From positions 28,508,666-28,572,665 of the forward strand of contig CM060083.1 of assembly GCA_030533445.1 (NCBI GenBank): DNA of 64,000 nucleotides, given 5' to 3'. Under the pieces are notes generated by a model. The model worked only from the letters and a program-made list of their open reading frames with translations, had not been told where the DNA came from and searched no databases. This DNA comes from Cyprinodon diabolis (lineage: Eukaryota > Chordata > Actinopteri > Cyprinodontiformes > Cyprinodontidae). The position numbers and the translations under genes are program-made. Positions 11,651 to 23,531 of this stretch are shown here, piece after piece. The stretch's first letter is position 1, and every line of letters starts with the position of its first letter.

Positions 11651-12676
11651 ATGCCAAACTGTGTATATCAACACTAACTTAATTTTAATGAAGTAGAAAT
11701 TATAATGGTGGTTTGACTAAAACATGAGATTTGCTAACATGTGCTGCTGAAAGAGGCTTGGCCATACTACATAACTTTGCCATAAAATACCCCTTGATAC
11801 TAAGGGGGAAATCAAGGCAGAATAGTCTAAATTATTAGTGGTTATGGCAGTCATTGAACAACTTGTATATATATCAAGCAGGTAATAAAGAAAATAAGAA
11901 TATAACAATGATAACAGCTGAAATTATGTAAATACTTCCTTTAAATTGTATTTTCCATTTGGACAGGAAAAGAGACATGGTAGGTAGTAATAATACAGTT
12001 ATAAGCTGAGTGATAAAACGGGCAGAGCTACCAAGCTCCCAGCTGATTTTCAGAATTTGAAACGAGGACAGGAGACTTTTCACATTGTTTTCTCAAAGTG
12101 AAATTGAAATGAGACACATTTCTAGCAGTCACAACAAGCAAAATATGTTTTCAGTCAAAGCCGGACAAAGGATCACAAGTCGTGGCCCAATAGCAGTCAA
12201 TTAATCTGGGACATTTGTAAAATGCCCTTTGCGCCTAAATTTTACATACCTGTTTCTTATGCTTTATTTTCTCTAAGGGTTTGTTTTTTCTTTTTTTTAA
12301 TGAGGAACTTGACTAAGTTTGAATTTTGTGGAAGGCTCGGGGTTAGCTGGCAGTCTTGTGTCCTACGTTTATTAGATCCAGTCTCTGTATGAAGGAAATA
12401 ATACATAATTACTTGGTTATCATTTTTAGTGTGTGGAAAGGAAAATAACTAGGAATGTATAGAGTCCTCTTTTTACAATAGCTCAAAATAGTAAAATGCT
12501 ATAAGATTTGGTCATTATGAATAATGTAGTTCAGCACAACCTCCACTCACTTTATTGGTTTTGGCTTTTATGAGCTCTGGACATTAAGGTATGTGCTTTA
12601 GAGTTAAATCTGTGTCCAAGACTTTGAAATTAAGAAATTGAGTAGTTGTTGCCAACAGAATTGATTACCAAATACG
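11651..12676. other. No gene recognised
   Basis: AT-rich sequence without recognisable exon or element. The minus-strand open frames at 11717-11908 and 11874-12083 are hydrophobic chance translations of AT-rich DNA. Confidence 0.5.
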
Positions 12677-12681
12677 GTTGC

Positions 12682-13712
12682 TGTCATGATCTTGGCACTA
12701 ATGTCTGGTCTGATCATTCATTTCCATCACCTGCCTATCTCCGCTAAGTCCTCCTTACCGCTCATCTTGTTCGCCTGCTTCAGTCTCTATTTAACCAGCT
12801 TTTAGACCAGTTATCAGTGCCAGATAATTCAAGCCTGAGTTGAGAGTTCTCTAGTGTACCTTTATTTCTGATTGCCTGATCCTGACCCATCCTGCCTCTG
12901 GACCTCTGAGCCTGCCTGTCCCTACTCTGATCTGCTTGCCTGATCTGTCTTCAGACTCCTGCTGAATTCTGCCTGTCTGTTTACCAAACCTAGAACCGTT
13001 TCCCAGCTCCGTTCTGGGCTCCCCCTTTGCATCTCTTTGGAAACTTTATTGATCTCACTATGGAAAAATTAACTCTCTGCTTTTAACCCATCCTCTTTGG
13101 GGAGCAGAGGGTGCAATCAGAGGTTAAGGGTTTTGTCCAGAGACCCAGAGTGGCAGTCTGTGGGAGTGGCGCTCAAACTCAGAACCTCAGGATTCCAAGC
13201 CCTATGCCCTAAACACTAGGCTGCCACTCCTGCAAGTTTAATTAATAAAACAACACTTAACCTATTGGCTAAAACAGAAGCTACAGATCAAACATCTTCA
13301 GGGAAGGAAGAAGATTATGATCTCCGGGCTCTGACTACTGAGCAGCTTTAACTTCGCCCTCTGGATCATCCAGGCTTCCTTCATCTGCTTGGTTCTGATC
13401 TCCTGCACGCCCTCCGACCTCCAAGACATCAACTTCTAGGACTCTCTGGGCGGCTCTCACTGCCTCTTGTTGGTAGCTGACCGACTGGAACCAGCCTCAT
13501 CTTCTGGACACCGACTTAAATATAAGACTAGACTAGTGACTCACACGTTCATTATCATCCTTTGCCAGATAAACGTGATCACTAACCTGTGTTCTCCATC
13601 TGCAGAGGTTCCTGCCTTAGACACCGACGCTGTTCATTGCAGTTCCATTCATAATAAGCATTTTAAGAAATTTAATTTTCTATCCGTCTTGAATATTGTT
13701 CTGAGCCCGACA
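12682..13712 (+). mobile_element. Solo LTR B with TSD GTTGC, split by a SINE
   Basis: The block starts TGTCATGATC and ends CCCGACA. GTTGC lies directly before (12677-12681) and directly after (13713-13717). Removing the SINE at 13036-13230 leaves an LTR of about 836 bp, rich in 'cctgcctg' pyrimidine runs. No internal region adjoins it, so it is a solo LTR. The SINE arrived after the LTR. Confidence 0.8.
13036..13230 (-). mobile_element. tRNA-derived SINE nested in LTR B
   Basis: On the minus strand the head reads 'gtggcagcctagtgtttagg' (A-box-like), then 'ggttctgagtttgagc' (B-box-like), then 'acccttaacctctgattgca', 'ctgctccccaaagaggatgg', and a tail 'gatcaataaagtttcc'. The same order of segments is seen on the plus strand at 54.28-54.46 kb. 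No clear target duplication was found. Confidence 0.75.
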
Positions 13713-13717
13713 GTTGC

Positions 13718-14881
13718 TTTGGTTTCATAGTGAGAAAAGAAGCTCTCAAAGAAGCTCTGAATATCATTTTTTGGCAAAATTTTTTGTTGCTTAAGGAATG
13801 ATATAAAGAAATGGGACCCTAAAAGTTTTGAGATCCAAATTGAAAACCTTTATTCACAATTTCAGATAGTAAAGATATACAAATGTATGATTAAATCACA
13901 TTATTAAGAACAAGTCGCAGTGCAGTGAAAAAAAAGTCAAATGGAAGGCTTTTAGTAGTGCAACTTAGGGGGCACTTGAGTTTGTCTCCCAATCTCAAGG
14001 TGTCATCTGTGTTTCTACTCATAGTTTTCTGAGTAAATTACTAAACATAATTTAGTGTGAGATACACTGTTAATATGGAAATAGCTTATTCTGTTGAAAA
14101 CTTTCCTAAATTGTCAGATCCCTCTATAAAAGTAGTCAAAATGTTGATTCGTAGCAGTACTTTCAAAAATCTTTAAACATTCCCAAATGCTTTTGGTTTG
14201 AAATTGTTTTATATACACTCCATACAGACAGTTTAATCAATAGAAATGAAGAAATGTAGGGCTCACTTTATGCCCAAGGGCAGTTTTACATGTGAAGCAT
14301 TGAGCTGGAATCAAACAGTCAACCTTCCCTTTGACAGATGACTGCACAACTCCTAAATCATAGCTGCTCTAAACAAAGCCATTTTTGTTTTTTTTGTTTT
14401 TTTTTGTTTTTTTCTACTACAGCCTGTATTGGCTGGCTTCTGGATTCACTGTTATTTTCATTTCTGAAAAACATCTTTGTATTCCCACACTGCAAACATA
14501 GCAGCTTTACCTTTCTCTGAATAACTTCTTTTATATACCTGCTACAATGTATTTTTCTCCCATTATCAGCAAATGACTGTTTTTGTCTTTCTTCAAGATG
14601 AAAAAGTGAACCTAATGTAAATCAGAAAATAGCCAGAGGCTTATACTCAATAGAGCTTGTCACTCACATATAATTGGCTCAACAATGGGAAGAAACAGAT
14701 TATGAAAAAATTATCAGGGAAAGGTGATAGATTTAAAGGACATCTGTATCCACAACTACATGTTAAAATAAAACAAATAGGAGCCAATGCTTATTTTACA
14801 AAAAAATAGTTTTCACACCTTTAATGTGATCTAAACTGTTACAGCAGTGTAAATCACAAATTTATGGTTAAACAGTACAAA
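13718..14881. other. No gene recognised
   Basis: AT-rich DNA with a T-rich run with scattered G's near 14386-14413. No exon, RNA gene or element is recognisable. Confidence 0.5.
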
Positions 14882-14889
14882 ACTACAGG

Positions 14890-16123
14890 CAGTGTTGGGC
14901 ACGTTACTTTGAAAAAGTAATTAGTTATAGTTACTAGTTACTTCTCCCAAAAAGTAACTGAGTTACTAACTGAGTTACTCCACAATAAAAGTAAGTAGTT
15001 ACTAGTAAAAGTAACTATTGCGTTACTTTTGCGTTTCTCGCCCCCGTAACCCTCACCACCCAGCCCCCACCTTCTCGCGGTGTGATTCAAAAGCCAGCTG
15101 AGTAGAGCGGACGACAAAGACAAGAACCTGCAGAGAGTTTAGCATTTATTGCAACTCAATGTAAATGACATCAGGGGGAACGCCATGTGAAGTTTTTAAC
15201 AGGGCATTCAGATCTGGTGAGTATATGAAATTAATAACTGGGGATGTCTAATTCTGAAATCCTGTGTGTTTGGGTTGTTATAGATACTGCAACATCTATC
15301 TATACATCTATCTATCTAGATGTATACTCTGTGTGTGACATAAAATATGGATCTCCATCCCTGCCACAAAGGCCATCAAATAATGTTTAAAATAAAAAAT
15401 ACAGTAGGTTGAGAAGGCAGAGTATCCATCCATCCATCCATCCAGATTTCTCCCTTTCTCCATATAGGCTATCATTTGATCGTTCACGCTCTCCATAGTT
15501 CTCCTGTGGCGCGAGCACAGGGCGACTGGTGCGCGCCTTTAGCGAGCATGCGCGTTTCCTGTCGCTTGCGCGGTGCGGAAATGCAGAGGAAACCGTATCT
15601 GCTGGGGAAACGCAGCTCGACGTAACACCATTATTTCCATTAGGAAAACGCTGTTTTGCTGCTGGATCCTCCTCACTCTCCATCTCTCTGTGTGTGCTGT
15701 ACGTTAACACCCACCAGCAGAAACACCCACCTACCCACTGACAGACGGAATCTCACTATACATCAGCCATTCTCATCCTCCCCTCTCTCATGACAAGGCG
15801 CGCACCTCTGGATAACCTAAAAAAATAATCTTTAATATCTCTTAAACAAAAGTAGCACAAACAATATTTTTTTCTGCACAAATCTGCACTAACCATTCAG
15901 AGTTTTTTGACGTGGGTGGGGTGTCAGCTTCACGCAGCTGCGCACGAGTCCTATCATGAAAAAAGGTTCATTGTGCGACCTGAGTAACGCGCAGTAACGG
16001 GGTGTCTGCAATGGTAACTGCGTTATAGTTACAGTCAAAGTAATTAGTTAGATTACTCGTTACTAAAAGAAGGTAACGGCGTTAGTAACGCCGTTACTTT
16101 CAACGCCGTTAGTCCCATCACTG
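14890..16123. mobile_element. Non-autonomous hAT transposon with perfect 8-bp TSD
   Basis: The ends are CAGTGTTGGG (14890-14899) and CCCATCACTG (16114-16123), a typical hAT terminal pair in fish. ACTACAGG lies directly outside both ends (14882-14889 and 16124-16131), the 8-bp duplication expected of hAT. Subterminal zones are packed with GTTACT/AGTAAC units on both sides (14903-15030 and 15980-16100). The 1234-bp body has TCTA and CATC microsatellites (15298-15318, 15424-15443) and no transposase frame with a BED finger or hATC domain, so it would need transposase from elsewhere. Confidence 0.9.
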
Positions 16124-16157
16124 ACTACAGGCATGGCTTTACTACAGTGCTAATTAA

Positions 16158-16601
16158 TGTTACGTTTCTGTTTGTGGGGTTTGTTTTTTGTGTTTTGTTT
16201 CCACCTCCAGATGGTGCTCTTTCCCCGTTCTGGCTTGGAGGGCGGCTTCCAGGTTTTTTCCTCCTCACCTGCAGCTTGTTGGGTCATTACCAGAGGAATA
16301 TAAGAGCAACGGACTGTCACCACCACAACACCAGAGTGTTTGCCAGTATTGGGTACTCTAGCCTCCTAAGATTAGTGGTGTCTAATTCTTGCCTTTGTCT
16401 CTCTGAGTCTTAGCTTTGCCTTTGTCTGTTTTTGTATTCCCCGATAGGAAACCCTCCTTATCCGCTGGATAAGCCTGGTCCTTCTCCTCCCTTGGAAGGA
16501 AAAACTTTCGTTTCTCTCTGAGTAGGGGAAAGCCTTCATCTGAGCCGTTCTCTGAGTTTGTTTCCTGCATGTGGGTTTGATCACTCAAACCCATCATGAC
16601 A
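16158..16601 (+). mobile_element. Solo LTR C with near-perfect TSD
   Basis: The 444-bp block starts TGTTACGTTTC and ends CATCATGACA. Flanks are ATTAA (16153-16157) and ATTGA (16602-16606), a duplication with one mismatch. Its 3' end has 'tgcatg' followed by a perfect 9-bp stem, TGGGTTTGA (16572-16580) and TCAAACCCA (16585-16593). The start is inferred from the flank match, so it is less certain than the end. Confidence 0.65.
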
Positions 16602-16668
16602 ATTGATGACATCAGAGGTACAACTTTATATAAAATCTTAAAAACTAATGTGGTCCAGCTCGCCTTAA

Positions 16669-16982
16669 CCCTTTAAAGCTCGATCCAAGAATAAAACAGA
16701 ACAGAAAATTACTTTTTGTTGGTTTGAAGTCCTTATTTGGCCTTTTGACAAAATATGTAAAAAGAAAAAACAGAAATACATTTTTGATATTAATAATTTA
16801 TTACTATGCGATAAGTCAAGATTTTTTTTGTGTAGTCTTCTGCCCTCTGTTATCAGGTATATCTGATTGTGTACAATAGGATTTTGAGCAAAGTTTTTAT
16901 CATTAAATTATGCAAAAGGTGTCAGACACAAAACATTTCAGAAATCGTATGTATCAAATATGATGCATTTGGCATTACAGGG
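16669..16982. mobile_element. piggyBac-like MITE flanked by TTAA
   Basis: TTAA at 16665-16668 is followed by CCCTTTAAAGC, and TGGCATTACAGGG is followed by TTAA at 16983-16986. The terminal repeats therefore read CCCTTTAAAGC and CCCTGTAATGC on opposite strands. The TTAA duplication and the CCCT ends fit piggyBac. The 314-bp interior has no coding frame. The full-length relative could be the remnant at 10.4-11.6 kb, whose terminus also starts CCCT, but beyond that base the two termini differ. Confidence 0.75.
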
Positions 16983-16986
16983 TTAA

Positions 16987-19900
16987 AATTGTACAGAGAT
17001 TCTAGTTTACCATTCCTCCACATGCAATCCCTCTAGATTGTCCAGAGTACTGGGTCTTCTCTTCCTCTTCAGCCCCCTCCCACATGTATAATATATTCAG
17101 GTCTTATGACTAGGGTGCCTATTGAAGGAGCGTGATATTGCATATGATAAATCGTGTCTGTGTTGGTCAGATGATTGGCCTTGGATCCTTGACCTGCTAA
17201 TACATTCAGTGACCCAATCTTCACATTAGTGGCAATTGCTACAAGATTTTTGATTAACAAATTAAAAGGTAATCCAACCAGTTGATAGTACCATGCACTC
17301 TAACAAGGTTTTCTTGGGATGAGAAATAGGTCCACAGCTTCACAGAATCACCACTTTTCTTAAAAGTGGCGAAATTATGATTTTTCCAATTATCGTTTGA
17401 TCAAACTTTTATTAGCTACAATAACCAGATGGCAAATAAGGTCATAGATTTTACGCTCAGCGTCTCTTCCTTTGTGTTCATGCATCTAATCTATCTTGTG
17501 TTGCTTAAGGCATTTCATGGCATGAATAGAAGTTCCCTGTGCCATTTTAAGGGTCCCTAACCTGTCGTTATTCTCTCAGGAATAATTAATTGATATCAAG
17601 AATCAATTATTTAAACGATTATTGATTTCTAATTAGGCAAATCATTCTTTAAAATGTTATTAACCAAAATCATGTTTTATTAAACTCTTGGATTTGCATT
17701 GGGAATAGGTTGAACATACCCAAATTGTTCTAAATTAGAGCTAAAGAGCTAATTTAACCTCACTCCAAATTCTTCTAGATAAGCTTTGGCTCAGAATCAT
17801 AAAAATCAAGCATAACTGAGATATCAATGCATTGCATTGGCCAGTTGATCAAGGTTTCCAACTGTTCTAGGGGGGATTTCATTCTATGTGTAGATAGTGA
17901 ATATTAACTTAGTTAAGTTTCACAAGCTTAGTTAAGAGTTTTAACCTTTAGTTGAATACTACATGTCATAAAATTCCTATATTTTGAATGTAAGTTGTTG
18001 TGGATTAATTCCATATGAGTGCAGTTAAGTGTTTGACCTTGAATCTTGTCTTACATCTGTTGTCCAAACAGTCATTTGGGAATATGTTCACAGGAAAACA
18101 CAATCAGTTCCAAGGTTCCTGGACTAAATATTAAGTAACATAAATTCATAAAGATGCAAAACAGTTGTAGTATGACATCAGGACCTTACTTGTACTACCA
18201 TTCTGCTCACTGTACATGTTGTGGATACATGGCTTCTATAATATATGAATATGCTTAGAAAACAAACCTAGTGTGCTACAATAAAAAAATATTTGGAAGC
18301 TGACCAACAAAATGTATGCAGCTAAATAGAATTTTGATTTAATTAATATAAAGGAATTGTCAGACAAACCAATATTTTTTACAATATTTTTTTTCTTGAT
18401 TTACCATGAATTTTGAAATGATTATGAGATAGTTTTGCAACAATTTGATATGGATTTGAGGGTGTATTCCCATCTAAGAAAATTCATGCAAAGTTTTGAG
18501 CAACGATTGGTGTAATCAAAGATGAGCATATGCAGAATTTTAGTCTTTGCAGAAAAGCAGAAAACTTTTAACTGGTCGTGTAAACAACAACAGCATGCTT
18601 GTTTCTTCTTTTTCAAAAAACATGATATCAAAAATGGGTTCCAAATAAGAGGAGTTTGAAAAGATCCTGATCTCTGTAAATAGGAAAAACTAAATCTTTC
18701 TAGCAGAGGCATATGTGCAGTATAGCTGCAATCATAAGAAATAAGGGAGTATTTGTACACTTGTGCATGTTGTTAAATTTCAAAGATCAAACCACCTACT
18801 AGTGGAATGGCAGATAAATCACACCAATTTTGGCATTTTTCTAAGTGTCTTGTGCATGTTGTTTCATAACTGAAAGATTTACAGGTCTGTGTGTTACCAA
18901 AAAATAAAAAAAATAAAAATGCTGCTTTTTATGCACAGTACTTTCAATTAACAGATTTCCACCAACTGTAAAATCCTTTCTGCACCTAGGGAGTTTCTGC
19001 TAGATACACCAGCAGTAGGGGGCTGGATGTGACAAGTGTGGAGTGATATGTCATCAAGAGTGACAAAGCCTTAATTCATTTTATGATAAACAGGAGGTGT
19101 AAACTTGCATGACAACACAAGACAAACAACAAGTTTGAAATCACTAGTGGGTCGAGATTTGCACAAAGGAGAATTACACCCTACCAGCGTCTCATCAGCC
19201 AACCTCACAGTCGCAGCATATGTAAATCCTACAAGTGAGGCAGCGTCTGTCAAAGCTGTCTAAACATTATTCTGTGGAGACTTCATTCAAAGCAGGAAGG
19301 AAAAAGACACCTTATACTGCTGCTTTCTTCTCCTCTAAATGTACAGAAACATGTAATACATTTTTTGTAGTTTGTCCATCCGCTATACTGTTTAAACAAA
19401 AACAGGGGTTTATAATGCTGTCTGGCAATTTTGTAATAGAGGCATTCACTGCCCTGTTTTTTTTTTTTCTTTTCTTTTTTTTGGTGCACCCAGAAGCATA
19501 TGTTTTCCTAAACCACATCAATGAAATACATTCTAACTGGATTTTTTGCTCCAGGTCTATTTTTAAGAGTAGAGTTACCATGGTAACTTGAGCTGCAGGT
19601 ATTGCTTGTTGGAAGTGTTTTTTGAGGTCTAGCTATAGAGTTAGAAACAAAGAAAAAATTATAATGAAACAATCACCTCACCTTAAATCTTTTTAGCAAC
19701 AGTGTCAGTGGGAACATGAGAGAACTGTTTGAACTGGGTAATTTGTACTTGATGGGTTATAGAGAAAAGTGTCAGTGCTGAAGTCATTTGATGGATGAAA
19801 GCATAGACTTGGCAGAGCAAGTAAGTTGTGAGTTTATCTCATTTACACTGTTTATCTTTTGGGTATTTTTGAAAGCTGGCTCAAAGACTGGTAATAATGT

Positions 19901-20408
19901 GTAAAACCATCTCAGTGATCGTAATTAGAACTGCATTGTAAGCCAAGGTCTGGGATGTGTGGATGCTTTAGAGACATGATGCTTTATTAAAAAGGTTTGT
20001 TTGACAAAATGCTTTACAGGTGCAAAGGTAGGAGTTTATTAATTATATTTGTTTTCACTGCTGTGAATTGTTTTCAATAAATGGTAAAATTAAGCCAACT
20101 CAATCATTATAAATGGACAGAACTGAGTGAAATAAATAGTATCCCTACTTAAAAGGGTACATAAGATGATGTAATTCGGAGCATTAATTTGGTCTTATTT
20201 GTGACATTTTTTCCCAACACTGTTGTTTCTTAATCTGATTTCAAGCAGCAGAACCAAATAAACTAAAACAGATAAAATATTTTCACTCTTCTAAAACCTA
20301 TTTTATTATTGTTAGTTATTTTATTGCCCTGTCTCAGGGAGACACCTACAGTTTTACTTCACAGTTGTTTAAAGGTATTTTGGAGGATTTTTTTAAAGAC
20401 CCGCCACG
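16987..20408. other. 3.4 kb with no gene or clear element
   Basis: AT-rich, apparently unique. Open frames at 18422-18760, 19235-19591 and 19312-19581 contain poly-lysine or poly-phenylalanine from A/T runs (19457-19483) and no recognisable domain. A bacterial-style reading of these frames would be wrong. Confidence 0.5.
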
Positions 20409-21518
20409 TGTCATGGTTTGGGTTCTGTTCAAGGTTTATCTCTAAGTTTTCATCGGTCTTATATCCATTTTTGTGTTCTATTTCTTTTTTTTGTATCTGA
20501 GTTCTTAGATATTTCTTTTTTGCCCTCTTGTGTCAGTCTCCTTCTCCATAGCTCCCTTCTTGCCTCTGTTCACACCTGCTCCCTATCTGTTAATTTGCCT
20601 GGTCTTTGTTTCTCCTTCCTATATAGGCTCTGTTCGAATTCATGGGCTGCGATTTTTATTTTTTAATTGCTATTTTGCACAAATTGCTTAATTAAGTATG
20701 TTTTTTGTTGAATATAAGAGATTTTGAAGATATTTTTTATACATACATTGTTAAGATTTAGACACGCTTAGACACGTTTAGATTTAGAATAAAATACTGT
20801 ACTGTAAAGTGTTTTAACAAGGTGGAGAATAAATAACCAGAATAACGCTATGGACATTTTTCCAGTAATGGATACTTGAAAATAGCAGCAACATCAGAGA
20901 TGTGCTAAATGGCAGCAGCATGTTTTTTAACTGACTTAGGTTTATATCATTACATTGGCTTTTTTTGTTTATGCTCCCGGTGGTTAGCACCTTTATTCCA
21001 CTCTGGATTCTCATGAGTGTAGTCTTTGATCACTTTACAATAAAAAAAAAAAAAGAAAAGAAAAAGAAAAAAAAAGAAACAGTTTTGAAAAGTTCGGTAT
21101 TCATTCTTTTCCTCTTTGTGTGTCAACTGTCACGTTTGCTAAGAGACAGCGTATGGCAGTAAAAGCCACCGAAGGGTAGACCTGTTTAAATTCACAGCCA
21201 AAACTCTTCTGGTCTTCTTATTGGATCCTTACTTCAAAGGATCCTGTCCAGGTAGACCGCGTCCTTGGAAGACGCAGCCCATAAATTCGAACAGAGCCAT
21301 AGTCTCCTCCTGTTCTGTCACTCTTTGCTGGTTTTATGTCATTTCTTTTCCCTCTTGTTGTGAGTATTCCTGGTTTTCAGTATTTTTGGATTTTTGTGGA
21401 TTTATGTTTTTGGAGTTTTGCTTCTGTAGAACTTTTTTGGTTAATAAACCTTAAAGTAACCTCCTTCAGCTTCAGTCTGCATTGGGGTCTTCCTGTCAAA
21501 CCTCCACCCCACGTGCCA
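20409..21518 (+). mobile_element. LTR D (Gypsy-like), split by a DNA transposon
   Basis: It starts TGTCATGGTTTGGG at 20409 and resumes at 21302 after a nested element. Its order of motifs matches LTR F at 35066: 'tgccctcttgtgt', 'cacacctgctcc', a TATATA motif, 'tggatttttg', an AATAAA-type signal (near 21442) and 'ctgcattggggt'. The 3' end carries TGGGGT (21483-21488) pairing with ACCCCA (21506-21511), then CGTGCCA. Without the insert it is about 434 bp. I could not confirm a target duplication. Confidence 0.65.
20626..21298. mobile_element. PIF/Harbinger-like DNA element nested in LTR D
   Basis: The termini are inverted repeats of about 26 bp with one mismatch, starting GGCTCTGTTCGAATT at 20626 and ending AATTCGAACAGAGCC at 21298. 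ATA lies directly outside both ends (20623-20625 and 21299-21301), a 3-bp duplication, and LTR D reads through correctly when the insert is removed. The right part (21120-21280) is similar to 38140-38300, inside another nested element. A minus-strand start near 21090 encodes MNTELFKT before running into A-rich sequence. The superfamily is inferred from the 3-bp duplication and terminus style. Confidence 0.7.
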
Positions 21519-21620
21519 AAGAGCATGCACAAGCCCATTTCTCCTTGTGCACACCCTGTTAAAAATGTGCTGTTCTCATAGCTCATACAGACTTACTGTT
21601 TCCACATACAGCAGGGACTA

Positions 21621-22545
21621 CACTCACCGGCCACTTTATTAGGTACACCTGTCCAACTGCTCGTTAACACTTAATTTCTAAGCAGCCAATCGCATGGCGG
21701 CAACTCAGTGCATTTAGGCATGTAGACATGGTCAAGACAATCTCCTGCAGTCCAAACCGAGCATCAGTATGGGGAAGAAAGGTGATTTGAGTGACTTTGA
21801 ACGTGGCACGATTGTTGGTGCCAGAAGGGCTGGTCTGAGTATTTCAGAAACTGCTGATCTACTGGGATTTTCACGCACAACCATCTCTACGGTTTACAGA
21901 GAATGGTCCGAAAAAGATTGGAAAAACGTTGCCTGGTCTGATGAGTCCCGATTTCTGCTGCGACATTCGGATGGTAGGGTCAGAATTTGGCGTCTACAAC
22001 ATTAAAGCATGGATCCATCCTGCCTTGTATCAACGGTTCAGGCTGGTAGTGGTGGTGTCATGGTGTGGGGAATATTTTCTTGGCACTCTTTGGGCCCCTT
22101 GGTACCAATTGAGCATTGTTGCAACACCACAGCCTACCTGAGTATTGTTGCTGACCATGTCCGTCCCTTTATGACCACAATGTACCCAACTTCTGATGGC
22201 TACTTTCAGCAGGATAATGCGCCATGTCATAAAGCTGGAATCATCTCAGACTGGTTTCTTGAACATGACAATGAGTTCACTGTACTCAAATGGCCTCCAC
22301 AGTCACCTGATCTCAATCCAATAGAGCATTTTTGGGATGTGGTGGAACGGGAGATTCGCATCATGGATGTGCAGCCGACAAATCTGCAGCAACTGTGTGA
22401 TGCCATCATGTCAATATGGACCAAACTCCCTGAGGAATGCTTCCAGCACCTTGTTGAATCTATGAAGAATTGGGGCAGTTCTGAAGGCAAAAGGGGGTCC
22501 AACCCGTTACTAGCATGGGGTACCTAATAAAGTGGCCAGTGAGTG
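21621..22545 (+). mobile_element. Tc1/mariner element, internally deleted, with TA TSD
   Basis: Terminal inverted repeats of about 25 bp with one mismatch (CACTCACCGGCCACTTTATT at 21621; reverse complement ending at 22545) are flanked by TA at 21619-21620 and 22546-22547. The length of 925 bp is short for this family (about 1.2-1.6 kb), which agrees with the deletion seen in the transposase. Confidence 0.93.
21769..22527 (+). pseudogene. Tc1-type DDE transposase with deletion and one stop
   Basis: The product would bind the element's terminal repeats and move it by DNA cut-and-paste at TA sites. The start MGKKGDLSDFERGTIVG opens a helix-turn-helix ending near FSRTTISTVYREWSEK. The text then jumps to DWKNVAWSDESRFLL, which holds the first catalytic D, so the second DNA-binding half is missing, apparently in frame. 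A TAA at 22003-22005 interrupts the same frame, which then continues from 22009 through VMVWGIFSW, QQDNAPCH (second D, near 22218) and SPDLNPIEHFW (catalytic E, near 22328). I count 36 residues between the second D and the E, against 34 in classical Tc1. It cannot make an active protein as it stands. Confidence 0.92.
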
Positions 22546-22547
22546 TA

Positions 22548-23531
22548 TATAGTGGACTGTATCGCAAACTCAGTTAACTGATCATTCTAACAGATGATCA
22601 TTGCTTTTTGCTCCCTTGGTCATGTAACTCCTCCTCCTCCGCACCTTGCCTTCACCATCTTTGTTATTAGTGACAACCTTTAGCGACAGTGGGCCGCTGT
22701 GACAAAAAATCCCATAATGCTATGCAAGGAGAGCTCTCAGCGCAAAGCATTCTGGGATTAGAAAGACCACTTATTTAGATGATCCATCTGGACCTTCAGG
22801 ATATAATGACAACGTATACAGTGCACTCTCAGATTTATAATGAGAATATATATTAAATATTTATTTATTTTTTTTTAAATATATTGAATATTTAGTTTTT
22901 TTTTAAAGAAAATGAGCAAAAAATAGCTTTTGTGTAAGATGCACTTGTGGTGTTTTCACTTCGTATATTTCACCTTAAAATTACCCTACCCACTGTCAAA
23001 CTGTGCCTTTGAAAAGGCTGTTTTTTTTAGCTATTATGATAATTTGTATCAGTCTAAGTAATTGTAAATCTCTTTTTTTAAAGTCCTTATTCTTATTAAA
23101 ATTATTGGTTTATGACTATAAAACTGCTTAGTTAAAAACAGCTCCATACATGTGCATTTTAATAACCCGTTCATGGAACAATCTAGGCCTGAATTTATTT
23201 AACATAATCCATAACCTGGATTACCCAAGCAGTACTGTTATTAATTAAATGCAATATTAAAGTAAATGGTTTAAAAAATTTTAAAAACTTGCAATGTAAA
23301 ATGACGCTCTTAATGACACAAAGTTATTTTAATAAAAATGCATACTCGTTCGATCATAAAACAAATCATATTTATGTTTTACTGCTTGATCACAGGTAAA
23401 CACCCTAATATAAATGAACATAGCTGAAAAGTTGATCAACTTGTTGTATAGCCCAAAATGGCTAATGGTGTTTGGAATCACTTTGGAATGACTCTCGTTT
23501 AAGTGTCTTGGCTGATTAAGTCACCCTTTTT
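22548..23531. other. No gene; one short imperfect hairpin
   Basis: AATCCCATAATGCT (22708-22721) can pair with AGCATTCTGGGATT (22746-22759) with one mismatch, possibly the remains of a small MITE. The rest is AT-rich and unclassified. Confidence 0.5.

Noticed and set aside
15424..15443. Short CATC and GGAT arrays as CRISPR-like repeats
   Set aside because: They are simple tandem microsatellites without spacers, in a vertebrate-type genome.
19235..19591. 118-codon plus-strand frame as a membrane protein
   Set aside because: Its hydrophobic runs come from a poly-T tract (19457-19483); no start context, domain or neighbouring exon supports it.
20404..21513. CCACG on both sides as the duplication of LTR D
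   Set aside because: The right-hand CCACG lies inside the LTR's terminal stem (ACCCCACG) by comparison with LTRs C and F, so the match is probably coincidental.
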